Positions 33,625 to 45,311 of a DNA stretch of 64,000 nt are shown piece by piece. Position 1 is the first letter of the stretch. Each line of letters opens with the position of its first letter. Under the pieces are notes generated by a model, which saw only the letters and a program-made list of their open reading frames with translations, made no database searches and was not told the DNA's origin. The DNA is taken from contig NC_090611.1 of the NCBI RefSeq assembly GCF_004359215.1, positions 1,831,992-1,895,991 on the forward strand, given 5' to 3'. The position numbers and the translations under genes were made by a program. Source of the DNA: Bremia lactucae. Lineage: Eukaryota > Oomycota > Peronosporomycetes > Peronosporales > Peronosporaceae.

Positions 33625-35024
33625 CTAAGAAGGATAGCCACCTCGCCATTTTTTGCGAGGTATGTGGGCTATTGCGGCCGTGTGTAATGACGCATGGTCC
33701 ATATATATGATGAACAATCTATCTCCGAGGATATATACCCTAAATTTAGCCAGTGCATGTTTCATGGTAAGGCGTTCCTTGTCATGCATTGGGTAATTAC
33801 GTTCAGCTGGTTGCAGCTGAACGCGATTGGTAACAGATGACGCGCTCCGCACCGTCCGTATCGTAAGGCATTAATGCACGGCCGAATGCGAAACCGCTGG
33901 CGTCACAGACTACATGGAATGGTCTGTCTTGATCTACAATCGCCAAGATAATTGAATGCATCAAGCTTTGCTTGATGCCCTCAAAGGAACGCTGACAATC
34001 AGCGCTCCATAACCATTTATCGTCTCTTTTAAAGAGACGAGAGAGAGAGATGGACTGTCATCTCAACATAATTGCGTGAGTACTTGTGCAAGTACGCCGC
34101 TAGCCCCAGGAACTTTCTAAGTCCCTTGACATCAACTGGAACTGGCCATTCGGTAGTTGCCTTAATCTTTTCAGGATTAGAGCGCACGCCGTGTTTACCG
34201 ACGATGCACCCAAGAAGTGGTCTTTCGCTTGCAGCGAAAATACACTTCTTGAGATGTGCATACAACTTATGCTTTCGCACAAAGTGTAAGAGCCTTTTGG
34301 ACGTGGGTACGATGTACTTCAACGTCCGACTTTCCGTTCATGGATCTGCAATGAACGAAGACGTCATCAAAATTAATTCGGTGCAAAATCTCGCATCGGT
34401 CTCAACAGATTGGTTACACATCTGCTGAATGTGACAGGGGCAATACTAAGCCCCTGTGGCATTACTAGCCATTCCCAGGGCATCCCGCTGGGAGTGCTCA
34501 CTGCTGTGTACGGGATGTCCCGTTCACGCATAAGGATCTGATAAAATCCATCCATCAGATCCATAGACGAAAAGATGGTACTCTTAGACAAACCATCTAT
34601 AATTACCTCTTTTCTAGGTATCAGCGTTTGAGCCGTTACCGTTGCAGCATGCATTTTATTGGATGTGTGCACTATCCGCCACCCTTCCTGTGGCTTTTCG
34701 CACACAGAAGGACGGAGAGCTATGTGGGAAGGTTGACTCCCTCACATGGACCGCTTTTAATCGATCGATAAAGAATTTATCGATCGCAAGCACTTGTTCA
34801 CGAGGCAGTGGCCACTGCTTCATGACACAGTACTTCGAGCCCGGTTTGAACTCGATCTCATGTCGAGTGCCTTTATCCTTAGGCAACTCGCATGGAACTG
34901 TTTCGGGGAATACATCCCTGAGTTCAATCAAATCCGTATATAAAGGATTTGTCTTAAGTGACTCCCAGGATTGAGTAGTATATCTCACAATCTGAGTCTT
35001 CACATCGAGGATACTTTCGTCCAT
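33625..35024 (-). pseudogene. B2 reverse transcriptase and RNase H
   Basis: Minus-strand RT in three frames: 34656-35024 (IELRDVFPETVPCELPKDKG and PGSKYCVMKQWPLPREQ), 34373-34705 (SMDLMDGFYQILMRERD, WEWLVMPQGL) and 34029-34322 (LGCIVGKHGV, LRKFLGLAAYLHKYS). RNase H debris follows at 33625-33852 (MHDKERLTMKHAL; catalytic Glu retained). The block 33811-34900 equals B1 22744-23833 with one mismatch that I can see. Confidence 0.85.
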
Positions 35025-35039
35025 CTGTGAGCTGCTGAG

Positions 35040-35937
35040 AACATATTCGTTCTCTGCAAAAATTACCGCTGACGTACATCGTTTACGAATTCGTCCTCTG
35101 TGACGAGTACGCAGATCTGCTTGATTCTACCGCTATGCAGATCTTTCAAGATCTGCTTGGGTTCTAGGGTTGGTAATTGAGTTATCTCCAAAGTTAACTT
35201 CGGAGGCGTGTACAGATCAAGAGTATAAGTGCCTATTCTTGATTTGTCATTAACCAAGACATTCAATGTCTGGGTTTTTTCCTGGGGCCCCTTTTCCACA
35301 GGCTGTCGAGGGATTCATCCCTCGGGATGCTGAAGTCTAGTCACTTTAGCATTAACTAGTTGAGGAGCTTTCTCCTCAAGTACGTAAGAACTTATTTTCT
35401 CAACGTCTTCCGACTGTAAGTGCGCTATCACAGTCGGGTCCTCTACGGTCGACTCTCTACTCGACCTAGAATCATCGTGTTGTCCATTTTGAATAACCGG
35501 TATCTTCCTTGCATGTCGCCCGCTAGGCGTACATTCATGTTTCAATCCAATCGACTTTTCGGACCTATAAACCTTCGGCGCTGTATGTGCATTCGCACAG
35601 CCGCCGACAGCTGACTCCACAGTGTGCTTAGTCATCATACTGTGATCTTGTGCAGCCATCGCACTCGTAGTACACCATACGCTTGTGAACGCTCCATAAC
35701 GTTCATCAAATGGTCATCTGATAAACAAGTGGCAGGCATCTTTACGGACCGATGCTGCCAGCTGATTCTTGGCTCAAATTTTCTGAGCCAAGGTAACTGT
35801 AGGATGACATCAAATTTATCATCTAGATGTAGTACGATGAAATCATCATCGTACTTTAAATCTTTTAACGTGTAGTGATATCTCACTACGCGTTTCATCA
35901 CTGTTATCGATACGCTTGTCGCTAGACGCACCGTCAT
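35040..35937 (-). pseudogene. B2 protease C-terminus and linker
   Basis: At 35635-35937 a frame contains LDDKFDVILQLPWLRKFEPR, the C-terminal signature of Gypsy aspartic proteases (usually ILGMPWL). The catalytic DSG region would lie near 35990-36060, and only LDLGREXLYSS-like debris is seen. Then 35315-35659 and 35063-35299 form the polar linker that joins protease to RT, the latter ending in LEPKQILKDLHSGRIKQICV. Confidence 0.65.
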
Positions 35938-36027
35938 CCTCGTTGGAGGGATGTCGCACTCAACATATTTGAGCCTACGACCCTCTAGCGACTGGCGACG
36001 AATAAAGTTATTCGCGCCCCAAGTCCA

Positions 36028-37200
36028 CTAGGTCTCTAAGTGACAAGTCAATTTTAACTTGTGTAACTGTGTGTCTGGAGCAACTTTTGTCAAGAGATTT
36101 GCAAATTCTCTTGAGGTTGCTTGATCAGTAGGGCGTTGCGCCCCTACAGACCCCGACCGTTTTTTGGGTTCGCCTCGCTGTTGTGACTTCGCAACAGCGC
36201 CGGACCCGCGAACGTTGTCTTTTTTGGCAATCTGTCTATAAGTACGTTCAGTAACTCTCGGTACTGGGCGTGGGGAACTACACTCATGAGCGTAGTGACC
36301 TAACGTTTGACGACAATTGCATCTTTGCAATCGCTTCTTGTTTCGAAAAGTGAGGTCTCTCGCTTTCGACGTAATATAGGTCCATAGCTTCTGGACCTCC
36401 AAGCTCTTGTCGGCTCGGAGGACGATACGATGATGAGCTAGCTTGAGCCTGTCTCAAGCTAAAGTCCTCCTGTTTCGCAACGGATATTGCTCCTTCAAGC
36501 GTATCCAGCTCCAAGCGGAACAGGTGGGTCTTTACGGGACCATCCGTAAGACCTTGCATGAACACCGTAATCAACGTGTGTTCATGGACTGGGTTATTTG
36601 TTATACAAGTTGCTAAGAGTCGTATGTGCTAAGCATATGCGTGAACATCATGCTTGCCTTGCTTGAATTTCAGAAGCTCGATCGAGCTCTGAACTCATCC
36701 CTAGGAGGTTCAAACGTATGCTTAAGCCGGCCTTCAAAAGCCATAAGCGAGCCAAATACATATGGGTCGCGCAACTTGAGTCCTAGTACCCAAGTTTTGG
36801 CACGACCTGCCAAATTTGATTGAGCAAATTCGACTTGCATTTGCTCGTCGACGATGTGACGAGCCTTTTTTTATGGCATCGTCCAATTCAACGAACCGCC
36901 TTATAAGGGAGCCCCCTATACTTAGAAATGTCTATCTTTAAGGTTGATGGACGACGCGTGTGCGTCATCCCAGGTACTGGGGTCTGTACCTGTTGCAACC
37001 TCAACAATCCTCCTGTTGAGAGCTTTGCTGATTAAGCAAGGCTACTTTTTCCTTCGCCTCGTCAAGTTCATGTTGTATGCACTTGGCGATGGCTGAATAG
37101 AGGGCATCTCTGTCCAAACCGGACAGCACGGCCAGGATGGCATTATTCCCTACGGTCGAACTAATTCATTCGACCGCACTTCTTTCTATGTCACTTAAAA
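36028..37200 (-). pseudogene. B2 gag
   Basis: Minus-strand gag pieces: the N-terminal part near 37060-37140, the capsid region near 36626-36823, then 36284-36574 (FMQGLTDGPVKTHLFRLELD, the same segment as in E1 gag) and 36028-36402 with the zinc-knuckle region RCNCRQTLGHYAHEC (C-x-C-x4-H-x4-C; one spacer residue short of the CCHC consensus), followed by a basic tail. Frames change at least three times. Confidence 0.7.
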
Positions 37201-37309
37201 AGGAGTAGGTATCACGCGAAACGTGATGTGTATTTCCATTATGATCTGACATGTCCATGTTAGTTGATAGAGCTGTGGTCCTTCGAAGAACTACTAAGTG
37301 CTACCAGGT

Positions 37310-37450
37310 GTAACGAGGCACTGCCGACTTGTACTGCTTCAGTACAAGTGGTGCCACACGTCACTTACACTAGTACATGCAGAGGAAGACTCTCTTTAAA
37401 ACACTTGCTTTAAAGAGGATTAGAAGTGAACTGTATTTAATATAATTAGG
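37310..37450 (-). mobile_element. 5' LTR fragment of element B2 (family B)
   Basis: Only the 3' 140 bp of the LTR remain: TGTAACGAGGCACTGCC at 37310 through GAACTGTATTTAATATAATTAG. On the minus strand its end is followed after two bases by TGGTAGCACTTAGTAG, a probable tRNA primer-binding site that matches the one of element D at the first eleven positions apart from one base. Confidence 0.75.
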
Positions 37451-37932
37451 GAACCGGTATAGGCACATACCCCTTTTGGTATAGCCACACACCCCCTTCT
37501 GTATTAAATGAATACGTCATAAAAAATATTTTCACTGTATGGGTCATTCCACTGCATCCGAAAATCAACAGTAGTTCCTTTACAATCGTCTTTAGATCAC
37601 GTTTTTGGCCTTTGGAACATCACACCCCCTAAATTACATTAGGGAATCGCTTTAGCCACGCACCTTAATTATCTACAGGAGAGTAGTGTAAAGGGTGTGT
37701 GCCCCGGAGTACATCAGAAACCGCGTTTTCGTTTGGCGATGTTAGATGTACTGTTTTTAACAGGTAAGAAAAAACCAAGACGGACAAGCCGAACGAAAGA
37801 GTATCGTGCTCCCGCACATAAAACATCTACGAATGTTTATGTGCTGTTTAACAACTTAAAGCTCTTTTTTTTCTTCAGCGAGGCTGGGGTCCATGGGCAA
37901 CTAGACTAATACGAGGCTTAACGCACGGTCAC
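37451..37932 (-). pseudogene. Relic of a family-D type gag
   Basis: Minus-strand sequence of 37700-37910 aligns with element D around its knuckle (28660-28790), including the TAGATGTTTTATGTGC stretch that encodes the first two Cys. The remainder, 37451-37690, shows several copies of a short CACACCCCCT-like motif and no coding potential. It probably is a fragment cut by the neighbouring LTR-B and LTR-E insertions. Confidence 0.45.
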
Positions 37933-38444
37933 TGTAACGGGGTACCCTTTCTAGTACTGATAACAGGTACTAGTCAACCTACACTGATTTCAGTGAAGGT
38001 GGGATGCCTCAACTACTTCATGAACACGACGTGCAGAGAAAGGTTCTAGGTAGCAAGGAAGTCCTAGATACCAAAAGTTAATTCTAAGGCTTAGAATAGA
38101 GAAAAAGTAAAACCATAATAACGTATATTATATATATAAGAAATACAGTTGTAGATATCTTCTATCTAGTACTGACTTTATTATATTAATAACAAACTAT
38201 GTATGGCGCCTACTTGCGCACCACACAATCGTGTTTTATAACGATAGGTGGGGTTAATTAAAACTTAGATCAACCGATCAATAGATTTAATGTCTTGTTG
38301 CTTCAATATTACCAAATTTGGTAATATCGGGACTTTTAAGTCAATCTTAATATTTTGTGCTTCTTTATTTTTTTCCTCTCATAGAAATCATATTTTTATC
38401 CCTCTTATAGGAAATTATATTTATGTAACGGAGACCCCGTTATA
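37933..38444 (-). mobile_element. 3' LTR of element E2 (family E)
   Basis: The LTR runs from TGTAACGGGGTACC at 37933 to GACCCCGTTATA at about 38444; the CA end has mutated to TA. The next bases on the plus strand, TATCCCCTCTAACT, are the complement of a polypurine tract, so the element lies to the right on the minus strand. It matches the E1 5' LTR in inverse orientation. Confidence 0.8.
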
Positions 38445-38593
38445 TTATCCCCTCTAACTAACAGTCACTGTTGTGACTGGTGTGGAGTGACAGAGAAATG
38501 CTAGTATGTATTTCCCTGTAATTTTGCATCATTGTTTTTTATTTAAAATTCCAATTTTGTCGCATTGTTGATATTTGTCTAAAATCAATTCGT

Positions 38594-39400
38594 TTGCGCA
38601 TGGTAACGAAATTCGTGTGCGCCGCAGAATTGGCAGCTGCACGGATCAGTGCAGCTGTTAGTAATGCAAATAATTCAGTTGACGCTCATGCGTCTGCTGC
38701 AGGGAAGAAGTCACATCCTACTCCAATTGGAGGTGACTGGTATATGCCACCTGCTAATCTCATTTTAGGTGACTGGGCCGAGTCGACGTCGTCGCCCGAC
38801 TCGGAGGCAACTGTTCAGGCCTCCGAATCAAGTTCGTGAAATCTTCGGGTTCTAACGTGACAACCAAAGATGTGGTGACGGAGTGATATGACGCTTTGTC
38901 GGACCCTTTTGGTGCGGAGTCATCTTATGATGACTCCATGGACGACGACCACTCTGGTGGTGTCAGTATGCATCACCAGGAAAGTGATTGAATGAGTCAC
39001 GTCGGCATTAATGCTACTGGTGGTGCTAGTATGCATACCATATTCCGTTGTTCGATTCATCCAGGCTTCACAAGTCTGGGAGGACGAAACGAAATTCTTA
39101 ATCGAAGCCTTCTTCCGGCATCGGCGGTACACATGTAAGCGGGCAAAGGATGTCAAACCTCTGTTCCAAGCTTGGAAAGATCGTACAGAATGTGCAAGCA
39201 TAGAACCGAGGTCTGGCTTGACAAAAATGGATGCTTTCCGTGAACAGTTCAGAAAACGGACCATAGTCGGTGCACGCTGCAAGCTGCACCGTTTGTCTAG
39301 AGGGGCAGGGTTACCTTGCCTCTCGTGGGGACTCATGCCCATGCTGTTTTGAGGGTGCAGATCATGACTCTTAGGAGGCATACCCCCTTAAAGATCCTCA
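38594..39400 (+). pseudogene. E2 antisense ORF (interrupted)
   Basis: Starting about 150 bp from the 3' LTR, the plus strand encodes an 81-codon ORF with ELAAARISAAVSNANNSVD, matching the E1 antisense segment AAKSAARLSAAVSDANVSVD. Further on come HPGFTSLGGRNEILNRSLLP (39057-39116), FQAWKDRTE near 39170 and a 113-codon frame (39011-39352) ending in GARCKLHRLSRGAGLPCLSWG, close to B1. Related segments in four copies suggest a real ancestral protein. Function unknown. Confidence 0.5.
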
Positions 39401-39419
39401 TTGGAGGACGCTCGTCTCT

Positions 39420-39740
39420 TGTGAGATGCGCGAAGGGATTAAGAACCTTCAATTTTTTACGAGCGCGGTGAGCGCTTGTTCTCTGATGGAACAATCTGTC
39501 GAGGAGGATGGGTCTCGTCGTATTGTCAAACGAGACCTGGAACGTCTATCAGCAGTTGGGAACGAGGCTCTCAACTATCATGCGAGGACGGATACCCTCG
39601 CCAACGAACGAGATAACTCGTTCGAACCCCTTTCATCAAACGGTTGTGCGAGAAGCTTTCAACAAGAAAACGCTGTTCTTTAGTCGAATCCATCAATGGA
39701 TGTGGAGGACGGGGGAGATTGGGTTCGCTTTGTTTGATGA
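39420..39740 (-). pseudogene. E2 chromodomain
   Basis: Minus-strand frames read FLVESFSHNRLMKGV, then TSYLVRWRGYPSSHDS, the chromodomain signature. A stop replaces the conserved Trp after HDS. It is colinear with the E2 integrase, in contrast to the inverted copy in E1. Confidence 0.7.
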
Positions 39741-40107
39741 TCCCGTACCAACATCATGATTAGGATCACACCCTTCGTTGTTTTAGGGAGGACATTGGTC
39801 ACGAACGATCCCGTCGCCGCAAGTTAGCGGTGACTGACCAGGTGAAACTTGTGCGCAAGTTGCGACTGATCAACTGGCGAACAAAAAAAAAAAATTGACA
39901 CATCATTCCCTTCAAGATGAGCTGGTGGCAGCTCGTCAAAAAAAATTCTTCCTTGAAGGAAAGAGTGGATCGTCTAATTCACGAGAGATACACTCTGTCC
40001 CGAGACTATCATTCTTTGGCTCGGGACCATACGGCTTTGGCGGATGCCTTAGACCGTTCCGGTATATTCGGAAGAAGCCTCGTACTGATGGTACAGGCGG
40101 AGACGAC

Positions 40108-41322
40108 CTACATTGAATGTAGGATGCGTACGCATTCTACGAGGCAGCTCGGTCGTGTACGCATTGCCTTGGCGGTGCAGTACACGAAACGGGCCGATAT
40201 ACCTAAGCAGTATTTTTTACTGCCTACATTCGTCACAACATGTCTTAGTAGTGTTGCTGTAGACAGTAGGACTAGATTGTTAGCGTTAAACGAAAGAATG
40301 TTTGCTCTTCCATTATTGTTAGAGTTCCGTCTCTGTCGGTCCACGGCATCAGCGGTGGAATAATGCACGAAACGGACCACTGCTTCTCTAGGCAGCAGGA
40401 ATTCACCTGCTGACTCGGTTTTATTTTTGTTTTCGGTGCGACCGATTCGCACTGCGGAGATGTCAATTTTCTCTTTAGTAAAATCTCACTAATATCATTG
40501 TTTTCGTTGCTGAGTCTTTCAGCATCGTTATTAAAGTCAGTAATGGCATTATTGTCATTGCTGAATTTGTCCACTTCAATGTTGATTAAATCAACAATGG
40601 TAATCTCGCGTTGACCGTACGGTCTATGCGTGATGAGCAAGAGCTAGAAATTTCTTTGCTCGAGCGAGTCCCTCCCTTTTGAATAAGAGTCACTCTCAAA
40701 CAAGGTGGGGATACGTAGATAGCGTAAGCCATTCACATTAAACGGTGTATCTTCTGTAGAAGCATGCGCTGAATTGTTGATAGCGAATTCTACCATCGGC
40801 CTGAACTCGCTCCAACTCTTAAAACAGTGGACGTATCCGCGAAATATCTCTTCAAGGTTTCGATTTGCACGTTCTGTCTGACCATCTGTTTCAGGATGGT
40901 CAGAAGTAGACAATTTTAAACTGTGTTCCAAGGGATTTGAACACAGATTACCAAAATTCCGCCGTGAATCTGGGTCTCGATCTGAGACCAGTTCACGGGT
41001 AACCCATGGAGCCGAAATATCTTGTTCATAAAGACACGAGCGCAGCCTTTGGCTGTGATTGACTCGGACAGTGCAGCAAGATGTACCATTTTGCTGAAAC
41101 GATCAACAAACACAAGAATACCATTATACTTGTGATCGTCTTCGAGAAATCCGAAGACGGTGTCCATAGATCGGACTGCCAACACTCTGCCGGAACAGGC
41201 AAAGGTTGTAACGGAGCACGGGATGAAGTACTTGGCTTCACCCGTTGACAAACTTCGCAAACATGTATGCACTTGCGGACGTACTCATACTGGCGTGGCC
41301 AATAATTTGATTTACGGATCAC
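40108..41322 (-). pseudogene. E2 integrase
   Basis: The core at 40916-41272 has SMDTVFGFLEDDHKYNG (first catalytic Asp) and FVDRFSKMVHLAALSES. After a frame slip 40644-40931 has DHPETDGQTERANRNLEE (Glu) and MVEFAINNSAHAS. The C-terminal domain is at 40108-40452 (FVHYSTADAVDRQRRNSN, LLSTATLLRHVVTNVG). The second Asp is lost in the frame slip (VNWSQIETQ). Confidence 0.8.
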
Positions 41323-42094
41323 GTATGAGTGGATGTAGAAAGACTTCTCTCATGACGCGACTTATCGTGAGATAAGTCTTTCTACATCCACTTATACATG
41401 ATGCGTAAACACAAATTGTTATGGGTGGGGATGACGACACGAGGTGTGTATCCAGCCATGGCTGCATAGTACAGTAACCCATTACGTGTTGTGTATTGAT
41501 CTGTTGAGGATCAATACAATTTCGACAATCCTTGTAAGGATTGTTGAAATGGATTTTTAAGGTAATCCGTCCTTTAAGAGCCTTATCTTCTTGATAGGCT
41601 CTTCTGACGTAGTCAAGAAATGTTGACGACGGAACACTTATTGGCCTTATGCTCACTATTTGCGCAGCCGGCTCAAAAGCGAGCCGGCGCGAAGGGGCAT
41701 CAGCGACGAAATTAACTCGTCCCAATCTAAACTCCAGAAAGTAGTAATACTCCTCGAAGAAAAACAGCCATCTCGCCATTCTTTGCTTGAGGTTCGGATT
41801 GCTTACGGCCGTGCGTAAAGACACATGGTCCGTATATACAAAGAACGGTCTATCTCCCAAGAGATAGACCCTTAACTTTACCAATGCATATATCATGGCA
41901 AGGAGTTTCAAGTCATGCACTGGATAGTGGCGTTCAGATGGTTGAAGCTGACGCGATTGATAACAGACGACGCGCTCTGCGCCGTCTGTGTCATATTGCA
42001 TTAACGCACATCCGATTGCGAAAGCGCTGGCGTCATAGACCACATGAAATTGTCTGTCTTGGTTAGTTATCGCCAGGTTTGGCGATTGCATCAA
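41312..42094 (-). pseudogene. E2 RNase H domain (260-codon open frame)
   Basis: The longest open pol fragment of family E: FHVVYDASAFAIGCALMQYD (first catalytic Asp), HDLKLLAMIYALVKLRVYLL, FFVYTDHVSLRTAVSNPN (third Asp) and FVADAPSRR, then the linker to the integrase zinc finger. Other copies have HDKELLAM; here the catalytic Glu position is Lys, so the domain would be inactive even in frame. Confidence 0.8.
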
Positions 42095-43010
42095 GATTTG
42101 CTTGATACCTTAAATGAACGCTGACAATCAGCGTTCCATCCTCACTGACCAGCTTTTTTATTGTAGCTTGACCAAGTTTTTTTTCAAAACAATAAGAACG
42201 ATGTACAGTCATTTCGGCGTAATCGCGCGAATACTTATGTAAGTACGCCGTTAAACCGAGGAACTTTCTAAGTCTTTTTACATCGACTGGCACAGGCCAT
42301 TTGGTAATCGCCTTGATCTTTTCCGGATCAGGGCGTACACTGTGTTTACCCACGATGCAGGTATTTCGCTTGCAACGAATATACTCTTTCTTGAGATTTG
42401 CATACGATCTATGCTTTCGCATAAGTGAAGTAACCTTTTGGACTTGAGATACGATGTACTTCAACGTCCAACTTTCCATTAATGGCTCTGCTATGAGCGA
42501 AGACGTCATCAAAATAGCTCGGTGCGAAATTCTGCACCGATTTTAACAGATTTGGTGACACATCTTTTAAATGTCGCAGGCACTACTAAGCCCATGTGGC
42601 ATGACTAGCCACTCCCATAGCATACCGCTTGGTGTGCTTACTGCTGTGAATGGAATATCTTCTTCACGCAGAAGGATCTGATAGAATCCATCCATTAGAT
42701 GAACTGTCGAAAAGATTTTGCTCTTTGACATACTAACAGTGATTACGTCTTTTCGTAGTATCGGCGTTTGAGCCGGTCGTTAAATTTATTAAACGCGTGC
42801 ACTTTCCGCATTCTCCTGTTGCCCTACACACAGCAGGCCGGAGATCTATTTGGGAAAGTTGACTTCTTCATATGGTCCGCTGCTAAGCGATCGACAAAGT
42901 ATTTGTCGATCGCTACTACTTGTTCACGAGGCAATGACCACTGCTTCTTGACACAGTATTTCGAGACTGGTGTCAGATCGATTTCGTGTTGAGTGCCTTA
43001 TACCCTGAGG
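42063..43010 (-). pseudogene. E2 reverse transcriptase
   Basis: 42063-42512 covers the RT thumb/connection (CIVGKHSVRPDPEKIKAITK, RLRKFLGLTAYLHKYSRD). Upstream on the minus strand, broken frames hold a WEWLVMPHGLS-like segment near 42600, MDGFYQILLRE near 42680 and the N-terminal WSLPREQVVAIDKYFV near 42900. Stops separate all of these. Confidence 0.75.
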
Positions 43011-44290
43011 CAACTCGCAAATTACGGATTCAGGGAACACATCCTTAAATTCGATCAAATTTCTATATTAAGGGTTTGTCGTCAAAGACACCCAGGATTG
43101 AGTCGTAAAACGTTCAATCCGAGTATTCTCATCGAGGACACTTTCGGCCATCGATGAGCTGCTGATAACCCGTCCAATCTCAGGAAATACTATTGCCGAC
43201 CGAATATCGGCTACGTATTTGCCATCTGTGGCAAGTACGCAGATCTGCTAGACTTTGCCACTACGTGGATCACGCAAGAACCGTTTCGATTCTAGCGTTG
43301 GCAATTTAGTTATCTACGAAGTTAACTTCGTAGGCGCTATCATATCAAGTGTATAAGCGCCTACATTTGATCCGTTGTTTACTACGACATTTAATGTCTT
43401 AGTTCCTCTTTGGAACTTATTTTTAAAGGTTCCTGAGAACCTTTGACCACAGGTTTCTGGGGACTTACTCCCGGAAATTCTTGGGGACTTATTCCCTCAA
43501 GTTTCACTTGGGGAGTATCCTCTCTAACTGCCTCTTGCTGTGGTTGCGCATCCACAGCGAGATCCTCTACGATCAACTCTCCAGTCGATCTAGGACTTTC
43601 GCGCTGTCTCTTATAGACAGGCGTTGAATATTTTCTTGGATGCTGCTTTCCAAGCAGGCATCCTTGTTTCCTATCACTCAACTTATTCGGGTGTTCGTAC
43701 GTCGACGCTGCTTGAGCTAGTGCACAGCCATTGGTGGATGCCTGTGCGTGTGCAAAGCCATCCGGATATAACTCAACTGTGTGATGGGTTGTCACACTGA
43801 CGAGAGGTTTATGGGTTTTGGACCTCCATTTTCTTGTCGTCTCGGTGAACGATTTGCACTTGAGTGGAGGAAAGCCTGTTTAGGCTTAAAGTCCTCTTAT
43901 TCCGCTATTGAGATCGCTTGGTCGAGTGACTCAAGTTCAAGCCGGAACAGGTGAGTCTTGACAGGACCGTCTGCAAAACCTTTAATAAAGACAGTTACCT
44001 GTGTTTGTTCATCAATTGGATGACTCACGATACAACTGACCAGGTATCGTGTATGCTGAGCATATAAGCGTGAAGGTCACGTTTGCCCTGCTTCAAATCC
44101 AGGAGCTCGGCTCGAGCCCAGAATCCGGCACGTGACGGGTCAAATGTTGCCTGAGCCGGGTCTTAAAGACCTCATACGACCCAAAAACTAATAAGTCATT
44201 AAGCTTAAGCCTTAGGGCCAAAAATTTGGCACGTACGGCTAAGTTGAATATGCCACATTTCACTTTCGTCGCATCATTATTGATGCGGCG
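43011..44290 (-). pseudogene. E2 gag, protease and linker remnants
   Basis: 43391-43795 (134 codons) matches the linker of E1 and B2, with paired peptides such as EGISPQEFPGVSPQK. From 43850 to 44150 the minus strand holds the gag segment VSCIVSHPIDEQTQVTVF and HLFRLELESLDQAIS, as in E1. The protease proper and zinc knuckle are deleted between about 43800 and 43850. Confidence 0.6.
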
Positions 44291-44555
44291 AGCTCAATCA
44301 ATAGAACTAATGTCTTATTGCGTCAATATAATTAAATTTGGTAAAATAGGAACTATTAAGTCAAAATAAATAAGGATAATAATTTTGTACTTCTCTATTT
44401 ATTCCTCTCATCGGAAATAATATTAATTGTTCCTCTTATAGGAAATAATTAAATAAAGATAATAATTCTGTACTTCTTTACTTTCTCCTCTCATAGAGAA
44501 TAATATTAACTGTTTCTCTTATATGAAATAATTATATTTATTTAACGGGACACTC
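44291..44555 (-). mobile_element. 5' LTR fragment of element E2 with internal duplication
   Basis: It aligns with 38270-38444 (TTAATGTCTTGTTGC, ATATTACCAAATTTGG, CTCTCATAGAAAT). The start half of LTR-E remains, and the other half is missing where gag begins. A block of about 85 bp is present twice in tandem, 44365-44450 and 44451-44533, with some divergence between copies. Confidence 0.65.
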
Positions 44556-44714
44556 CCATCGGTTAAAGCCATACTTACCTTGGAGCGCAATCCCTATTTT
44601 CAGCTCTTTAGTAGGTAGATGAGACCACTGGAACGTTGCTTTCACTCACAACGATGCAAAGCTTATAGAACACTAAAATATGGGGCGATGTAACACATTG
44701 TATGAGGCGTGAAA

Positions 44715-45242
44715 TGTATCAGGCTAAAGTTGCCCTAAAATTACACAGTCCCCGTTAAGTACACTTGGTGTATTTTAGGGAATGGTCAATTATTTAAATA
44801 AAGTAATTAGACCCACCACTTGGGTGTGCTCGTGACCAACCCTTGTGTATGTGATGCACATAGGTGCATTCACATTAGGAGGGATGACGCCTAGCGTCAT
44901 CCGTTATGCGAGGTATCTAGAAAGATACGCTCGCAACATATATTAGTTTTATCTACGGAGATGACATTTTTGATAGGTAAAAAAATAGGTATTTATATTT
45001 AATTCTATTAAATATCAATCAGTCTGAAAACTTCTTCCTACTTGATAAGTGCGCACGAGGAGTCGGATTACCGCTCCTGTGACGACACTTAATCAAAGTA
45101 CTTAGTGCGATGGGTGAGGTCGCTAAGGCGCCCACCACAAATACCTCACGGCATACGAGAGTAGACGGTCTAACCGCTTCCTCGCTGTTCTAGGGTGTGT
45201 GCTTAAGCAGAGCATGGCCGCATTAAGACGTGCCCGCCTGCA
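44715..45242 (+). mobile_element. 5' LTR of A1 (family A, complete)
   Basis: A 528-bp LTR, TGTATC...CCTGCA. It has one TGACG palindrome at 44882-44902. Directly after it CTTGGTAGAACTTG (45243-45256) looks like the tRNA primer-binding site. Confidence 0.9.
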
Positions 45243-45311
45243 CTTGGTAGAACTTGAAATCCTTCCCACGACCCGCATCTCTGCGAGTGTACGTATGAGC
45301 CTCAATTTCGA

